Below are positions 22,868-33,777 of a DNA stretch of 64,000 nt, piece by piece (position 1 is the first letter of the stretch; every line of letters starts with the position of its first letter). Made by a program: the position numbers and the translations under genes. The notes under the pieces are model-generated. The model was not told the origin of the DNA. It saw only the letters and a program-made list of their open reading frames with translations, and made no database searches. The stretch is from Durusdinium trenchii (taxonomy: Eukaryota > Sar > Dinophyceae > Suessiales > Symbiodiniaceae): NCBI GenBank assembly GCA_963970005.1, contig CAXAMN010018569.1:1-64000 (forward strand), given 5' to 3'.

Positions 22868-23810
22868 CGTTCTCAATAACCTCGGACCACATACTTAGTT
22901 TATGTTCTGAGTCGGCAGTTGATTGAATATGTTGAGGTAAAAAGGAACGTGTGGCTTGTTGTTGATATTGCTGCTGAAAAATTTCACGATCGAGATCAAA
23001 AGTTGACCAATCCTGTGGTATATACAGTGTAGGTGAGGGGAGCTGGTTAGCTGAAAGAGAAAATTTGGCATAGATCGGCGAGTGGTCTGCAAAAATATGA
23101 GACGGTCCAACTCACATGTCTTGCACCCTATCCGCCAACAAAGGATGGAATATGAATGAGTCAAACCTAGTTGCATTACGGCAGGTTGGCGGCAACTCCT
23201 TCCCCAGAGTGGAGGACGCAAGGTCAAAACCTTCAACACAATCTCTATGCTCAAAAGCTTTCCAGGCCGTAAGTGTTTGAATCTTCTGATTGAAATCACC
23301 AGCAATGATGAATGGAATTTCGGATCTGGCAACGTAATCGTAGACATGTGACAACATCAAATCATTCAAGGTTTGAGCTTCCGTTGTACGGCCCGGGAAG
23401 AAATAGACCGAAATAACCAAAACTTCCAAGGTTCCAAACTGGCAAACACAAACGTTAAACCGACCAGATTGGTGAAGCACACCGGAGTCCTCGATCCGAG
23501 ACCTTCGAGATGGTAGTCGAGTCAAAATGGCCGTTCCTAAATTTTCCCCCCTTCTGGAAGGTCGATCATGGTCGAACGAGTTATGTTTGAACTTGTCATC
23601 AACTGGAAGGCCCCACCAAATGGAAAATGGAGAACCGCGAAGGGACATGGCGAATTCGTGTTGAATAAAGGATGTAGCCGAGGTTTCGGCCATTGCAATG
23701 ACGTCTGCATCGAGCGAAAGAATCAGGTCTTTTTTACTGGCCAGAGATGTCGGGTTTATGAGACACACGCTAATCGTGTGATCTGGACCCGGATTGGATG
23801 CTTCGCCCAC
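22868..23810 (-). pseudogene. LINE EEP (APE-like) endonuclease domain
   Basis: The frame 23810-23112 opens with GEASNPGP and continues into an EEP nuclease. Visible motifs are N19 in CLINPTS, the metal-binding glutamate E42 in AETSA, GDFN at residues 171-174, and D217 in RFDSF. The last catalytic motif, IFADHSPIYA (usual form SDHxP), is found after a frameshift near 23110, and that frame runs on to a TGA near 22868. The domain nicks target DNA to prime reverse transcription. All catalytic residues I expect are present, so only the frameshift and a stop inactivate it. The first codon is GTG with an in-frame TGA three codons upstream, so this is not a natural start. Confidence 0.85.
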
Positions 23811-24917
23811 ACGACATCATGAGGTAGTTGAATTCAAAATTGTTTTGAGTATGAATCTGGAGCATCAAATATGGTTGAACTAGATAGCATTGGATAGAAT
23901 CTTCATCCGAGCGAAGATCCAAGGGTCGTACAGGTGCGTTGACAAACGCAACACGTGCAAAGAAATACCACCCTCGTTGGAAATAGAAAAATGAACTCTC
24001 TCCATCACTCGTGCCATGATTAACACATATCCGGAAAGAAATGGAAGGGCCAACGACGGTAAAGCTAAAAGTGAAACCGAAAGCATGCAAACACAAATGG
24101 CGTCACGACGCCTGCTCCATCACAGCATCCTCGCCATTGGATTTCGCGGGACTGGGAGGTTGTGGCCTCTTACCAGTCAGCTTAGCTTGGTCAAGCATGA
24201 ACTGTTGCAGCTGTTGGATGGAACTCTGCATGGATTGAGTAATCTTAGCCTCCGTGTTAGCCAAGGCAGCCTCGAACGTGCTCTGGTGCTTCGCTTCCAT
24301 CTGTTGAAAATCATGTTTGATTTCCGATTTGAAAGCTTTCATGTCGCGCGTCATGGCAGTTTTCCAGGCTACATCGGTCTTCTCACGTTGACTAAACTTT
24401 CCTCCAACACACTCATTTGTTCTTTGATCGAATTAATCTCTGCTTGCTGTATTGACACTTGCGTCTGAGTTCGAACTGCCTCAACAGTGCTTTGATCGCT
24501 CCGTTTCCCAGATGATGTGCTCCCGCCAGAGGTGGAGTTCCACTTAGCCCAAGGATCACCGAGTCCCTGTAGCTCATCGTCGAGTGAAGCAAGTGACACC
24601 CATGGTGGATCTTGTCTCTGTTGGCCCGCCACAACAGTGGGTCTTGCCCTGTCATTCTTGGGGACCACGGGTGACAGCAGGACAGAGTTGTTCCCAACAG
24701 GCTTGTCAACGGTGGAGATTAACCAAGTGTTCGTGTTCAAGGCGCGACCCGGCTTCCCCTTGATTCCACGCACTGCCAGCCAATCGCGAACATTCTCTCC
24801 CAATGCTCCGGTAGGAGTAGGAGCGATCTTGGCCAAGAAGTGAGTCACGAGCATTGGAGGAACAGTCTTATGCGGAAATGCTTTGGTAAAAACCTGAGCA
24901 AAATGATCTGAATGCAC
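23770..24917 (-). pseudogene. LINE ORF1-like protein, linker and coiled-coil part
   Basis: Three successive open stretches carry this segment: 24917-24369 (182 codons, with WLAVRGIKGKPGR and the box DPWAKWN), 24354-24103 (83 codons, glutamine-rich helix ending MEQAS), and 24096-23770. The last two are in the same frame, split only by a TGA at 24103. Heptad-like stretches around IEAxIxSIKEQMSVLEE and QQMEAKHQSTFEA suggest a coiled coil, as used for trimerisation by many LINE ORF1 proteins. The third stretch leads directly to the NPGP motif that opens the EEP block, so ORF1 and ORF2 may once have been one reading frame. Confidence 0.6.
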
Positions 24918-24961
24918 ACGTACTCCGTAATGCAGGCTACCAGTAGTAGAGCGGGCTATTC

Positions 24962-26970
24962 CTAGCTGTACATCGAGGCTTGCAGCAAACTCACGAACCG
25001 GTTAAGAGTCTCTGATTTCGGCGTTAAGTACACGCCTTCCTGTCCGCTATGCTTCATCAATAATTCTAAGGCGGAAGACTTGATGCGGCAATGAAACTGA
25101 AAGGACTGTGCCTCCTCAGGTTCACAGGTCTTGTCTTCGTTGCGAAAAGTACGGCCCCAAGGGCTGGTGCTGTAATGGTCGGCAGGTGTAATACACAACA
25201 CTTGCGCACATGTCTTTGCAGGGGCACCAAGGAGCAACGCCCACGTTTCTGCCTTCATTTCACTCTTCCAAGCAGTTATTGCGGACAGGCAGGATGGTTG
25301 AACGGCAACATCATCACCTGAGGTCGTGCGCAGTCGGATTGGCTCTGTTCCAAATTGGTGGAGGCATGCTTTAATGATCACTTGTGCACCTTGTTTGTCC
25401 AAGGCTGGTACATGAATAGCCTGACACGAAGTGTCAAAGCCTGGGCATTCCGCTCCTACCACGCAAATGGCAAAGGCTTTTGGCTTTGAGGCAAGTGCAC
25501 GAACGATGTCTCCTACACAATCTGCATTAGCAAGCATCACTCCCTCACGAATGGCACTAGTGCAAGGCACGAAAGGGGCATCGCTCCCGTCACCATAGGC
25601 AAAAGATTTAGTAGCGATGGAAAAATTCCCTGCTCGAATGAATGTTTGATCCATGAAGGGTTTTGGTCTCCACGTCTTGAACTTCTTCTGACGCTCTTCT
25701 TGCAAATCTTCAAATTGCGGGACCTTGACGTGCATAGCCTGCGAGAGGCGCTTGATCTGAGCGAATTTCTCTTCGCCATCCTTGATTGCCATGGTATGTT
25801 GGAACCTGGACATGCCTGCTTTTTCATATAACTCCTGGACAAAGGGGTTCACATCAGCCGGGTTTGCCCCCCACTGGAGCAGGAATTCAACTGCTTGTTG
25901 CTTCAAACGATGGTGTGCATCGAGCTTGCTTCCTCCTCCATGCTGCTGCATCACGAAATGAATCTTCATAACTTCATCATTGGAGTGAGTGACAGGGATG
26001 TATGTACCAAGTTGATGTTCATTGGTCATTTGCCTTCCTCCATGCAAAGCCCTTAGGAGAAACTGGGCTCCAGTATGTCGTGAAGCCTGTTGCCACGGTT
26101 TCAGTAAAGCCTCAACTAATGTATCTCGTGGCCAACTGCGAACAGGGTGCCACGTGTCCCATGGCTTGAGTGCAACTCTTATGGCCTTACTGTCAGATGT
26201 CTCAGGTGGAAATAGGGCCTGGGCGATTGTTGCGGTGCAAATTGACCGGAATTGTGGTTTTGAGACACTTGGCGAATGCACAGCTGGACGAAATGTGACA
26301 CACCAGGCAGGCCTATAATCAACCCCAGGTGGCACGACGACCATCTGCCAACCAAGAGACTCGACTAGAGTCAAAAGGCCAACCTCCCGACAAAAGCGAA
26401 TGTATGTATGCAATTGTTCTTCTGTGGTATGCACATCCCATCCACTATCTGTGTCCTTCCACGTCAAGGCATCAATGATCGGCTGAGGAGGTGTGTCATG
26501 AATGGCGGGAAGCATAAATGCCAGATCTGGACAGTCCTCTGTGAGAGGCAACGGAAAGCCCCACATATCTGTCGGACCAAGCATCTGAGGGACATGGCCG
26601 CTAAGTGACATGAGCAAGGACTGGGTGGGGCAGCGAACTTGCTTCGCAACTATAAACAGGCCACTGGGGGAGCAGACAACCGTAAAAGGTCTTGCAATCA
26701 CGTGGCATTCACCTTCACGGATCTGCATATTGCCGAAAATGCCGTCAAAGTGAACTGTGTCATACCCTGAGATATCAATCTCATCCAATTTATCATTGTT
26801 TGGAGAGCCTGATGATGCAAAAAGTGCTTCTTCCACAGCCTTCTTGAAGGCCTCCCTTGTCGGCTTTGCCAAAAGCCTCGCTCTGATGCCAGTGTCAACT
26901 CGTCCTTTGACGAACGCCTGATCAGCCTCAGACAACCACTAGACACCACGATGTCATCAAAAGTTGCCAT
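24962..26970 (-). pseudogene. LINE ORF1-like protein, N-terminal and central part
   Basis: A 657-codon open frame (26935-24962) is joined by one frameshift near 26935 to an ATG at 26970 that opens with MATFDDIVVS. I do not recognise a named domain; residues are mixed polar and hydrophobic, with a WRPKPF box near the middle and a long run lacking low-complexity sequence, so this is a real protein. Position directly upstream of the coiled-coil part and the EEP domain makes it ORF1 of the LINE. It ends in a stop at 24962 and the coding sense resumes in another frame at 24917. It may bind RNA, by analogy with other LINE ORF1 proteins; no RNA-binding motif is visible. Confidence 0.7.
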
Positions 26971-27059
26971 GGCTCACGCCCCCCCCGTCGGACCGGCTAA
27001 CTAACTAACACTACAAGAGAAATGTAATATATATATATATATATTACGTCTATATCATT

Positions 27060-27530
27060 GATATGAAGTGCGAATCATATCGTGATTCTTGATTGTAGTA
27101 ATGAAATGTAAAAAACACATAAATATATTGATAATTATCTATCTACAAAGTGAAGCGTGATCCAAAAAGCTCTGGTCGCACATTCCGTCTTTAAAAGCAG
27201 TTACAAGATGACTGCCTTTAAGGCAGTCATTGGTAATATACGGGAAATCATATGCAATTCATCGCGAGTTATCGACTTTACGAGTTTTTACCCAAATTAT
27301 AGTAAGATAGTTGATTTATCAGATTACCCATCTACCCCAGGGTCGGATTTAATATTTTATCCTGTAAATCGAAGCTACTCGGGAAATTCTTTGTTTCCCA
27401 GCTATACAAATGACGCTTTAAATTTTGGGCGTCTTCTAGACAACTGCCAGGAATGTACGGCTAGGCCACATCCAGAGATTCCGGATCACGCCAAAGCCGA
27501 ATTTTCCGGCTATATAATAACTACCCAAAC
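27060..27530 (+). other. AT-rich stretch with an open frame
   Basis: Between the LINE 5' end and a family A element the GC content drops sharply. A plus frame (from ATG 27157) is open for about 120 codons before it enters the repeat: RVIDFTSFYPNYSKIVDLSD is typical. It contains a direct inverted pair around ATGACTGCCTTTAAGGCAGT (27208-27227). No function recognised. Confidence 0.25.
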
Positions 27531-27622
27531 ACTCCATGGGACTGCCATATATGCCGCCCCATTGACCCCCAGTCAACCACCCCAACTGATCGGCATACAT
27601 GGCATACATGGAGAGTTTGGGC
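27521..27622. repeat. Family A TIR element with 8-bp target duplication
   Basis: TATAATAA occurs immediately outside both ends (27513-27520 and 27623-27630). Confidence 0.9.
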
Positions 27623-27805
27623 TATAATAAGTTACTTGCCGCGAGAAAAACAAGAAACACCAATCCATGCGAACCAACGGGAGTCTGGAGAACCTCCGCT
27701 CCGCACCTCCAAGAACCTCCGAGTCCGGAGGTAAAAGAGGACCATGGTCTGAGGATTTCGGTGACCCCATTGAAGTTGGGAAACTGCCGGGAAAACCAAC
27801 TAACA

Positions 27806-28700
27806 TGGAACTCTGTAATGGAACTCTATATACAGTCCCTGGAACCTATTTAGAAGCAACCTGGAACTCTATACCATCCCTGGAACTTCTTGGCAAGCAA
27901 CCTATAACTCTATACCATCCCTGGAACTTATTTGGAAGTAACACTATACCATCCCTGGAACTTCTTTGCAAGCAACCTGGAACTCTATGCCATCCCTGGA
28001 ACTTATTTGGAAGTAGCATGGAACTCTACACCACCCCTGGAACTTCTTTGGAAGTAACATGGAACTATACCATCCCTGGAACTTCTTTGGAAGTAACACT
28101 ATACCATCCCTGGAACTTATTTGGAAGTAACATGGAACTCTATGCGATCCCTGGAACTTATTTGGAAGTAACCTGGAACTCTATATACAGTCCTTGGAAC
28201 TTATTTGGAAGTAACATGGAACTCTATACCAACCCTGGAACTTATTTGGAAGTAGCATGGAACTCTATACCATCCCTGGAACTTGTATGCAAGTAACATG
28301 GAACTTTATGCCATCCCTGGAACTTATTTGGAAGTAACCTGGAACTCTATATACATTCCTTGGAACTTATTTGGAAGTAACATGGAACTCTATACCATCC
28401 CTGGAACTTATTTGGAAGTAGCATGGAACNNNNNNNNNNTGGAACTCTATACCATCCCTGGAACTGATTTGGAAGTAGCATGGAACTCTATACCATCCCT
28501 GGAACTTGTATGGAAGTAACATGGAACTTTATGCCATCCCTGGAACTTATTTGGAAGTAACATGGAACTCTATACCATCCCTGGAGCTTATTTGGAAGTA
28601 ACATGGAACTCTATACCATCCCTGGAACTTATTTGGACGTAGCCTGGAACTCTATACCATCCCTGGAACTTATTTGGAAGCAACCTGGAACTCTATACAG
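27806..28700 (+). repeat. 41-bp minisatellite, about 22 units
   Basis: Unit of 41 bases, reading catggaactctataccatc / cctggaacttatttggaagtaa, repeated head to tail with scattered point changes and a few shortened units. Since 41 is not a multiple of three and all frames lack stops in most units, a 209-codon frame cycles through three peptide registers (PGTYLEVTWN, HPWNLFGSNMELY, PSLELxxKQ). A ten-N gap at 28430-28439 lies inside. Confidence 0.95.
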
Positions 28701-29600
28701 TTGACCGCTAGAGGCCGCCGCCGCCACCCACCCCGATAAATCACAGTGTGGCTCCTTGATTTGCATAAATTGTGCAGCCTTCATCTTGAAGCATTTCCTG
28801 TTGGCACCGAAAACCACTGGTGGCCGATGGTTGTCCTTTGAGGATTCAATTGTTGAGAAGGGCTCTGCTGGGCTGGGTGTTATAACACATCCATCTCTCC
28901 TCTGTTCATTATATGAATTTATCATCATCATAATCATCATCATCATCACAACGTCCGGTGGCTCGCGTGGCTTGCTGGGTCGCTGGTCACATCTGACGGT
29001 CGGTCACATGACGGTTGGTCGGGGAAGGTGAGATATATCGGCGAAGTGATCGTGTCCATCCGATGGTTGCATGTTGAGTCCAGTTCTATTTTGTAATAGG
29101 TCATGTGGTCTAGAAATAGTGAAAGAGTAGAAGTCAATCAAACAGCAATCATGGAAACCGTTGACGACGGTTCCTGCACCAGGGATGAGATGTTCGAAAA
29201 AGGGACAGGATTTTCAACTCTCCACGATCGCAGACGGCCAGTTTTATTTTGCCCCCTAGGGCTCCAACCATATCCTCACCAGGTGCTTGGACCTCCAAAA
29301 TTGAAGCTCACCACTTTCTCAGGTCCAGGAGCCCGAGGGAACTATTCAACCCGGTGTGATGTGAGCAAGCAGCGCCGACACATTCGATCCGCGATCCGTT
29401 GGATGTTCGTGGGGGGCATCCGCGCTTGGTTCTGCCCCGAATTGGTCCCCCCCCCCAGTCGTCTAGCTTCGCTGGAGCCCGTTCGCTGGTTTTGGGGGGG
29501 GACGTGACCGTGACCGGAGTCCCGTTCGGCCCATCCAGCGACCATTTCCAGGCCTGTTCGTGAGCGAACCAGAGACCGAAGCAACCAGAGACCGAAGCAA
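28700..29600. other. No clear gene
   Basis: Contains an ATC microsatellite at 28920-28950 and a GC-rich patch (29380-29560) that is open in several frames with no splice-bounded peptide chosen. Confidence 0.4.
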
Positions 29601-29611
29601 CACATACGAAC

Positions 29612-29693
29612 CTGGTGGAGCACCATCGGTGTCTTCTCCCTCGCGCCTCAGGGACGCATGGAGCGCGTTGTCGAAGCCCTTGAGGTCGTCCAA
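29612..29693 (-). CDS. Candidate exon, LDDL type
   Basis: Acceptor AGCGGCGCAG and donor CCACCAG|GTTCGT bound 82 bases reading LDDLKGFDNALHASLRREGE then DTDGAPP. The same start (TTGGACGACCT right after an acceptor) occurs in the candidate exon at 59874-59985, which supports both. Lies 2.6 kb upstream of the LINE on the same strand. Confidence 0.5.
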
Positions 29694-30519
29694 CTGCGCC
29701 GCTCGTTCCGGTTGCCTCCGGTGGGCAGGACGCGGGGCGTGGCGGTATGCGATCCAAACCGCGGTCCGGGTGGTGGGCTGGAGGAAGCCGGTGAACGTGT
29801 GGCCTGTGGCACCATGTATACATGTCGAGGGTTGTAAAAAGGACGTGCGCTTGTCAGCTTAAAGGGTTGGGTTGTCAACCCGCAAACTTGCAGGGTGGGT
29901 GTCCTAAGTCTTAAGGAACCTTGAAACTGGTCGGTGAAAGCATCACACTGATAAGAACATTATTTTTTTGCTGACCTGTCTTGCGCCTTCTTGTGTCTAT
30001 CGAGATACGGGTTCAGCACAGAGGAACAGCATGATTCAGAGACTAGGAACTGCCTGAAGCTCTTGTTACAGCCTCCCACTGCAAAATGTTCCATTCTCCA
30101 ACCGGAGACGTGTGTTCTCAATGGACACTCCAGGTGATGCAAGGATATGTAAGGCTTCAGTCGACCGTGCTTCAGGCTCTCCTCTGACTTTCTGATTTCT
30201 GAATGCAAATTATTATGTAGAATATTGTGGAATTATGCATTCACGCTCCCAAAAACTATATATAGTTATTTTTGGCAACGTCCGTTCTAAACCACTGACT
30301 TGGCCCCGATCAAAGCCAGTCTTCAGAGGGCACAGTCTCAGGTGGAGACGTCAAAGACAAATCGTATAACACACAACCGCACGATCCACTGCAGCGAGAT
30401 TGAATCGGTGCATGTCCCTCCAAAATCCACCTCAAAAAATGTCTGAAACGCTCGGACTGGGCAGCCCGCAAAGCCAGACTGACCAATTTGTGTCCAAATC
30501 ACTGCAAACAAACGTTGAG

Positions 30520-30678
30520 AGGTCCGATGTGAAGAGGGTCCGTCTTTTGAAAGCGGAACCCTCAGCTGTCCAGTCTCTCAAGCTGTCTTTTGTGGATCGC
30601 CAAGTTGCAGGAGGAATTGAAAGAAGAGTAGAGGAAGCCTCAGATCTTGCACCGTGTTGGGAGATCGCACTTAAGTGA
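30520..30678 (+). other. Possible coding segment
   Basis: The 3' half of a 92-codon plus frame reads KRVRLLKAEPSAVQSLKLSF then VDRQVAGGIERRVEEASDLA before a stop. Composition is protein-like; no splice sites assigned. Confidence 0.25.
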
Positions 30679-31269
30679 TGCATTCCGCGTTCCAGGAAAG
30701 GTCAGTTTGGATTCCAACTTGTTGATATTACGCGCCCGATCCAAGGAAAAATATGCAGACCATCCACCTTTCCCACTCGTGAAAAGTAGCGTGGTCGCCG
30801 TCCCCCCAGTAGGGTGAGCTGAAAAATGCTGAGTTTCCTTGACCTGTGGGTTGGGGAAGCAGCAAGATAGAAGTCACTGGGTCATGCATTAAGATCAATG
30901 GCAAATAGATGCAACTAACAGTAAAATTCAAGATCATAAACACAAGGCGCGTGACCATCCCGGCATCCAAGCTGACCTTCGACCTTAGTTTCCCTGCCAA
31001 AGTGAAGGTTGACTCTTGTTCTCACTGGTTAGCTTTCAGTGTAAAGGTTATCAACTAACTGGGTAGGCAAACATGAATTGGAACCAGGCTGCCTCGGAAA
31101 TCATCCCCGACATCGTGACTCACGCTGCCTGTGACCTCCACCATGCCAGCCTTGCTTTCTCTCTCTCTCTCTCTTATTTTTTGTGCTGGCTTGGCTGTTT
31201 TGGGTCTGTGATGCTATTGATGCCACACGGAATGCCCAGCATCACTGGCACCCCGGGAGAACAATGCAA

Positions 31270-31660
31270 GATATGATATATTAAATATATCTGGCTGCAA
31301 TGGCGCCTACACTTCAAGAGCCGCCAACAAGGCTGTGAGCAAGAAGACCGATGCTGAGCATCAGCGGATCTATGCGGCAGGGCGCATCCAGATTCCGCCA
31401 CTAGAGGACAAGCACTTCATGCAGAGTTGAGGGGCCGGTGTCGACCAAGCAACGCCAACAGAAGGACAAAGAGAGAGAGGCACGCAGGTCGATGTCTTCT
31501 CCCGTCTCGTCCACAGGCAGCCGTCCTCGGGTCAGCACCGATGGCAGCACTACAAAGGAGGATTTAGATGCGAAGCTTGCAGCAAGAGGTGCTCCACACA
31601 CCTGGAGATTGTCAGCAAAATGGCCAAGCTTGCCGGCCCTATGTCGTCTCTTTCGGCAAT
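31270..31660 (+). other. Possible coding remnant upstream of the plus-strand RT piece
   Basis: One plus frame reads AANKAVSKKTDAEHQRIYAA then GRIQIPPLEDKHFM, and another KDKEREARRSMSSPVSSTG. Composition is protein-like, without stops for about 40 codons in each. It may be the upstream part of the RT-bearing element or an unrelated exon. Confidence 0.3.
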
Positions 31661-31669
31661 GACATTGGC

Positions 31670-32195
31670 AAGCATTGGCAGGAGCAGCTGCGCAACAACA
31701 TGCCTTAGGGCTAATGGCAACTGTGCCAATTTCTATGATACTGATTTGTGAAAGGCGGCATGAAGCTGAGTTTCCACCAGGCATCCTCAATCTCGCCCGT
31801 GAGGTTTACAGTGGCCGGAGGATTTTGCAAGGAGAGCAAGTGGCTGGGAAGCCAATCATTCTCCAAGGGCATACTTGCTGGGTGTCCCGCTGCACCACAA
31901 ATGGCACCAACCGGTCGCGGATGCCAACATTGATGTCCGGATCGACGATCTATGATATAAGTCAGCAGAGCGGCGGTTGAGGGCTACACCATGCTTGTTA
32001 AGCTTTTGATAGGTGATGGACTTTGCACGCCAGTCATGCCTTGTAAAGGCAGAAAGGGAACAGACGTTTTGGGAAACTTCTTCACCCGAAGATTGATTCC
32101 AAACCCATCCGGACCAGACCAGGCATTGCTGTACCCAAGGACGTTTGAGGACGCACTTCAAGAGCGAGGTGCCTTGGCCACCAACCACTGAACCG
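31670..32195 (+). pseudogene. Reverse transcriptase fragment, motifs A-C (second RT family, opposite strand)
   Basis: Plus-strand blocks read ANFYDTDL, FPPGILNLAREVYSGRRILQ, GILAGCPAAPQMA (motif B) and NIDVRIDDL (motif C, with DD intact but followed by TGA). Then YTMLVKLLIGDGLCTP and RRLIPNPSGPDQALLYPRTF follow. The order and spacing fit the RT palm of the same non-LINE family as the minus-strand piece at 32.4-33.3 kb. Frames change near 31870 and 31930. Confidence 0.55.
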
Positions 32196-32397
32196 ATGAC
32201 GCCAATCCTGCTGGCAAGCCAGTGGGTAGAAGGCGGCCTGGCAGGCCTTGAAGCAAGGTGCCCGCTCTGAGTTGATTGCTGATTCGCATCCATCTGGCTA
32301 CCTATCACCAGCAGCTGGCCCTGCCAGCAAAGGCTGGGTCCAATACAGCCAGGCCTTAGTGATGAACTGCCTTGGACAACCTCCTCCAAGTGGCTTT

Positions 32398-33290
32398 TCA
32401 TGAGTGCTCCAGTTCATGCATCACCCCCCACGCCAATGCCATGCATTGCCTCTCAATCGCTGTCTCCCACCAGTCCACCAGATCCGGGTGCTGATCATAG
32501 AAGGTATCCAAAGAGCCACCGGTTTGAAGGTCCAACTGGAGCCTCAACTGCTTTAGACGTTGAGGGGCTAATCCTTGGGCCTCATTCCCATAGGTCACGG
32601 CACTGTGGATGGAGCACTTCCATAGCCGGACTTTGATTGGTGTGAGGGATCTGCAACTGCATCATCTTGCTGAAGAGCTTCGCGTGCTTGCCCGATGCCC
32701 TGCCCACTTCAGCCCGAAGTAACCGCATCAACGCCACTTGGATCACGTGGGTTCCTGGAACCGACCTCTCCCACGGAACCTGCTCCTTCACCTTGAGTTG
32801 CCAAGCCCGAATTGCCTCCCACCGCAACTTGAACCAGACTCTATACAAGACCGAAGTGAGAGCTATCGGTCGTTCAATCGAGGGCTTCTTCGGTAAGAGG
32901 ATGACAAGGGAGGTCTTGACCTGTTCCGGGAGTACCCCGTCCAGCTCCCATTGCGCCTCATGAGCTTGACCAACTCCTCAACGGCCTCAAAGGGGATGTT
33001 GCGCAACATCGCATACATCAGGTCCTCGACATCTCGGTTTTGGCGCATCCATGAACGACTGAGCAGCTGAGCATACTCGGTCAGAACGGCTCATCTGCAT
33101 CCTTGGACCATTCGAACCCGCGTCGGTACATGGCCCCTTCCGAGATCAGCAACCGCACCAGTTTGCAGAATTCACACATGAGAAACGCGATGCCCTCCAT
33201 GCTGTTGAGGAAGCTCAGCATTCGCGCCTGATGTTGTGGCATTGGTCTCCGTCTCTTTCTCTCTGCCTCTCTCTCTCTCTCTGTCACTCT
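32398..33290 (-). pseudogene. Reverse transcriptase fragment, fingers to motif A (second RT family)
   Basis: Minus-strand blocks read LPEQVKTSLVILLPKKPSIE, RPIALTSVLYRVWFKLRW, a helical stretch VIQVALMRLLRAE, and SLDTFYDQHPDL followed by AIERQCMALAW. The PK..(E)RPI.LTS..YR box and the LDTFYD motif A are typical of RTs and differ from those of the LINE at 21-22 kb. Frameshifts lie near 32955 and near 32590. The 5' side reaches CEFCKLVRLLISEGAMYRRG at about 33100. It ends at motif A and meets the plus-strand fragment tail to tail. Confidence 0.65.
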
Positions 33291-33777
33291 CTGTCTGTCT
33301 GCCTGCCTGGCTGTCTGGCTGATACTGTATTACCTACTCCAAGCTACCAATGCTCACCACCCTCAGCATCCTCCCACCTTGCCCCATCCAACCCTCCCCA
33401 CCTCCAAGCTTTCACCACTTCACCCATCGCACCCTGCACCCTTCCACCCCCTTCCCGGAAAACCCTTCTCCAACTCCCAAACTGACCCTCTTAACTTGAG
33501 GCCAGAGGGGGTGAACGAAAGCTAGCTGGGCCGGGTGAGCGAGAGAAGTCGGCGCGGCTGGCGCTGCGCAGCATGCTTTTTTTTCGCCCGCGGCGGACGG
33601 ATGCGTTGGCCGCAATGTGGAAAAAAGGGTATGTGTGAAGGGGGAGAGGAGAGAGGTCAAGAGGAAAACATAGTTGAGGGAGTGGGTAGTATAGCGCAAC
33701 CTCATTCAGGCTAACGTCTCTAAAGAAGCTGAGGACATGACATGTTGTAGAGAAATCGAAAAAGATATATGATATGT

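Larger units (their letters stand above)
18590..27000 (-). mobile_element. Large decayed non-LTR (LINE-type) retrotransposon
   Basis: About 8.4 kb on the minus strand encodes, in order, an ORF1-like protein, an endonuclease/exonuclease/phosphatase (EEP) domain, a reverse transcriptase, a Cys/His knuckle, an RNase H and a C-terminal domain. This order is that of RNase H-bearing LINEs (I/L1-like clades). Reading moves between all three frames through several single-base shifts and a few stops, so this copy is dead, but catalytic motifs are mostly readable, so decay is fairly recent. I see no poly(A) or simple tail at the 3' side (near 18600) and no target duplication; the ends are estimates. 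It lies in the same orientation as most candidate exons around it and could sit in an intron of a minus-strand gene. Confidence 0.9.

Noticed and set aside
27667-28296. 209-codon plus frame
   Set aside because: Encoded by the 41-bp minisatellite.
27806-28700. CRISPR-like array
   Set aside because: Units are contiguous without unique spacers, so this is a minisatellite.
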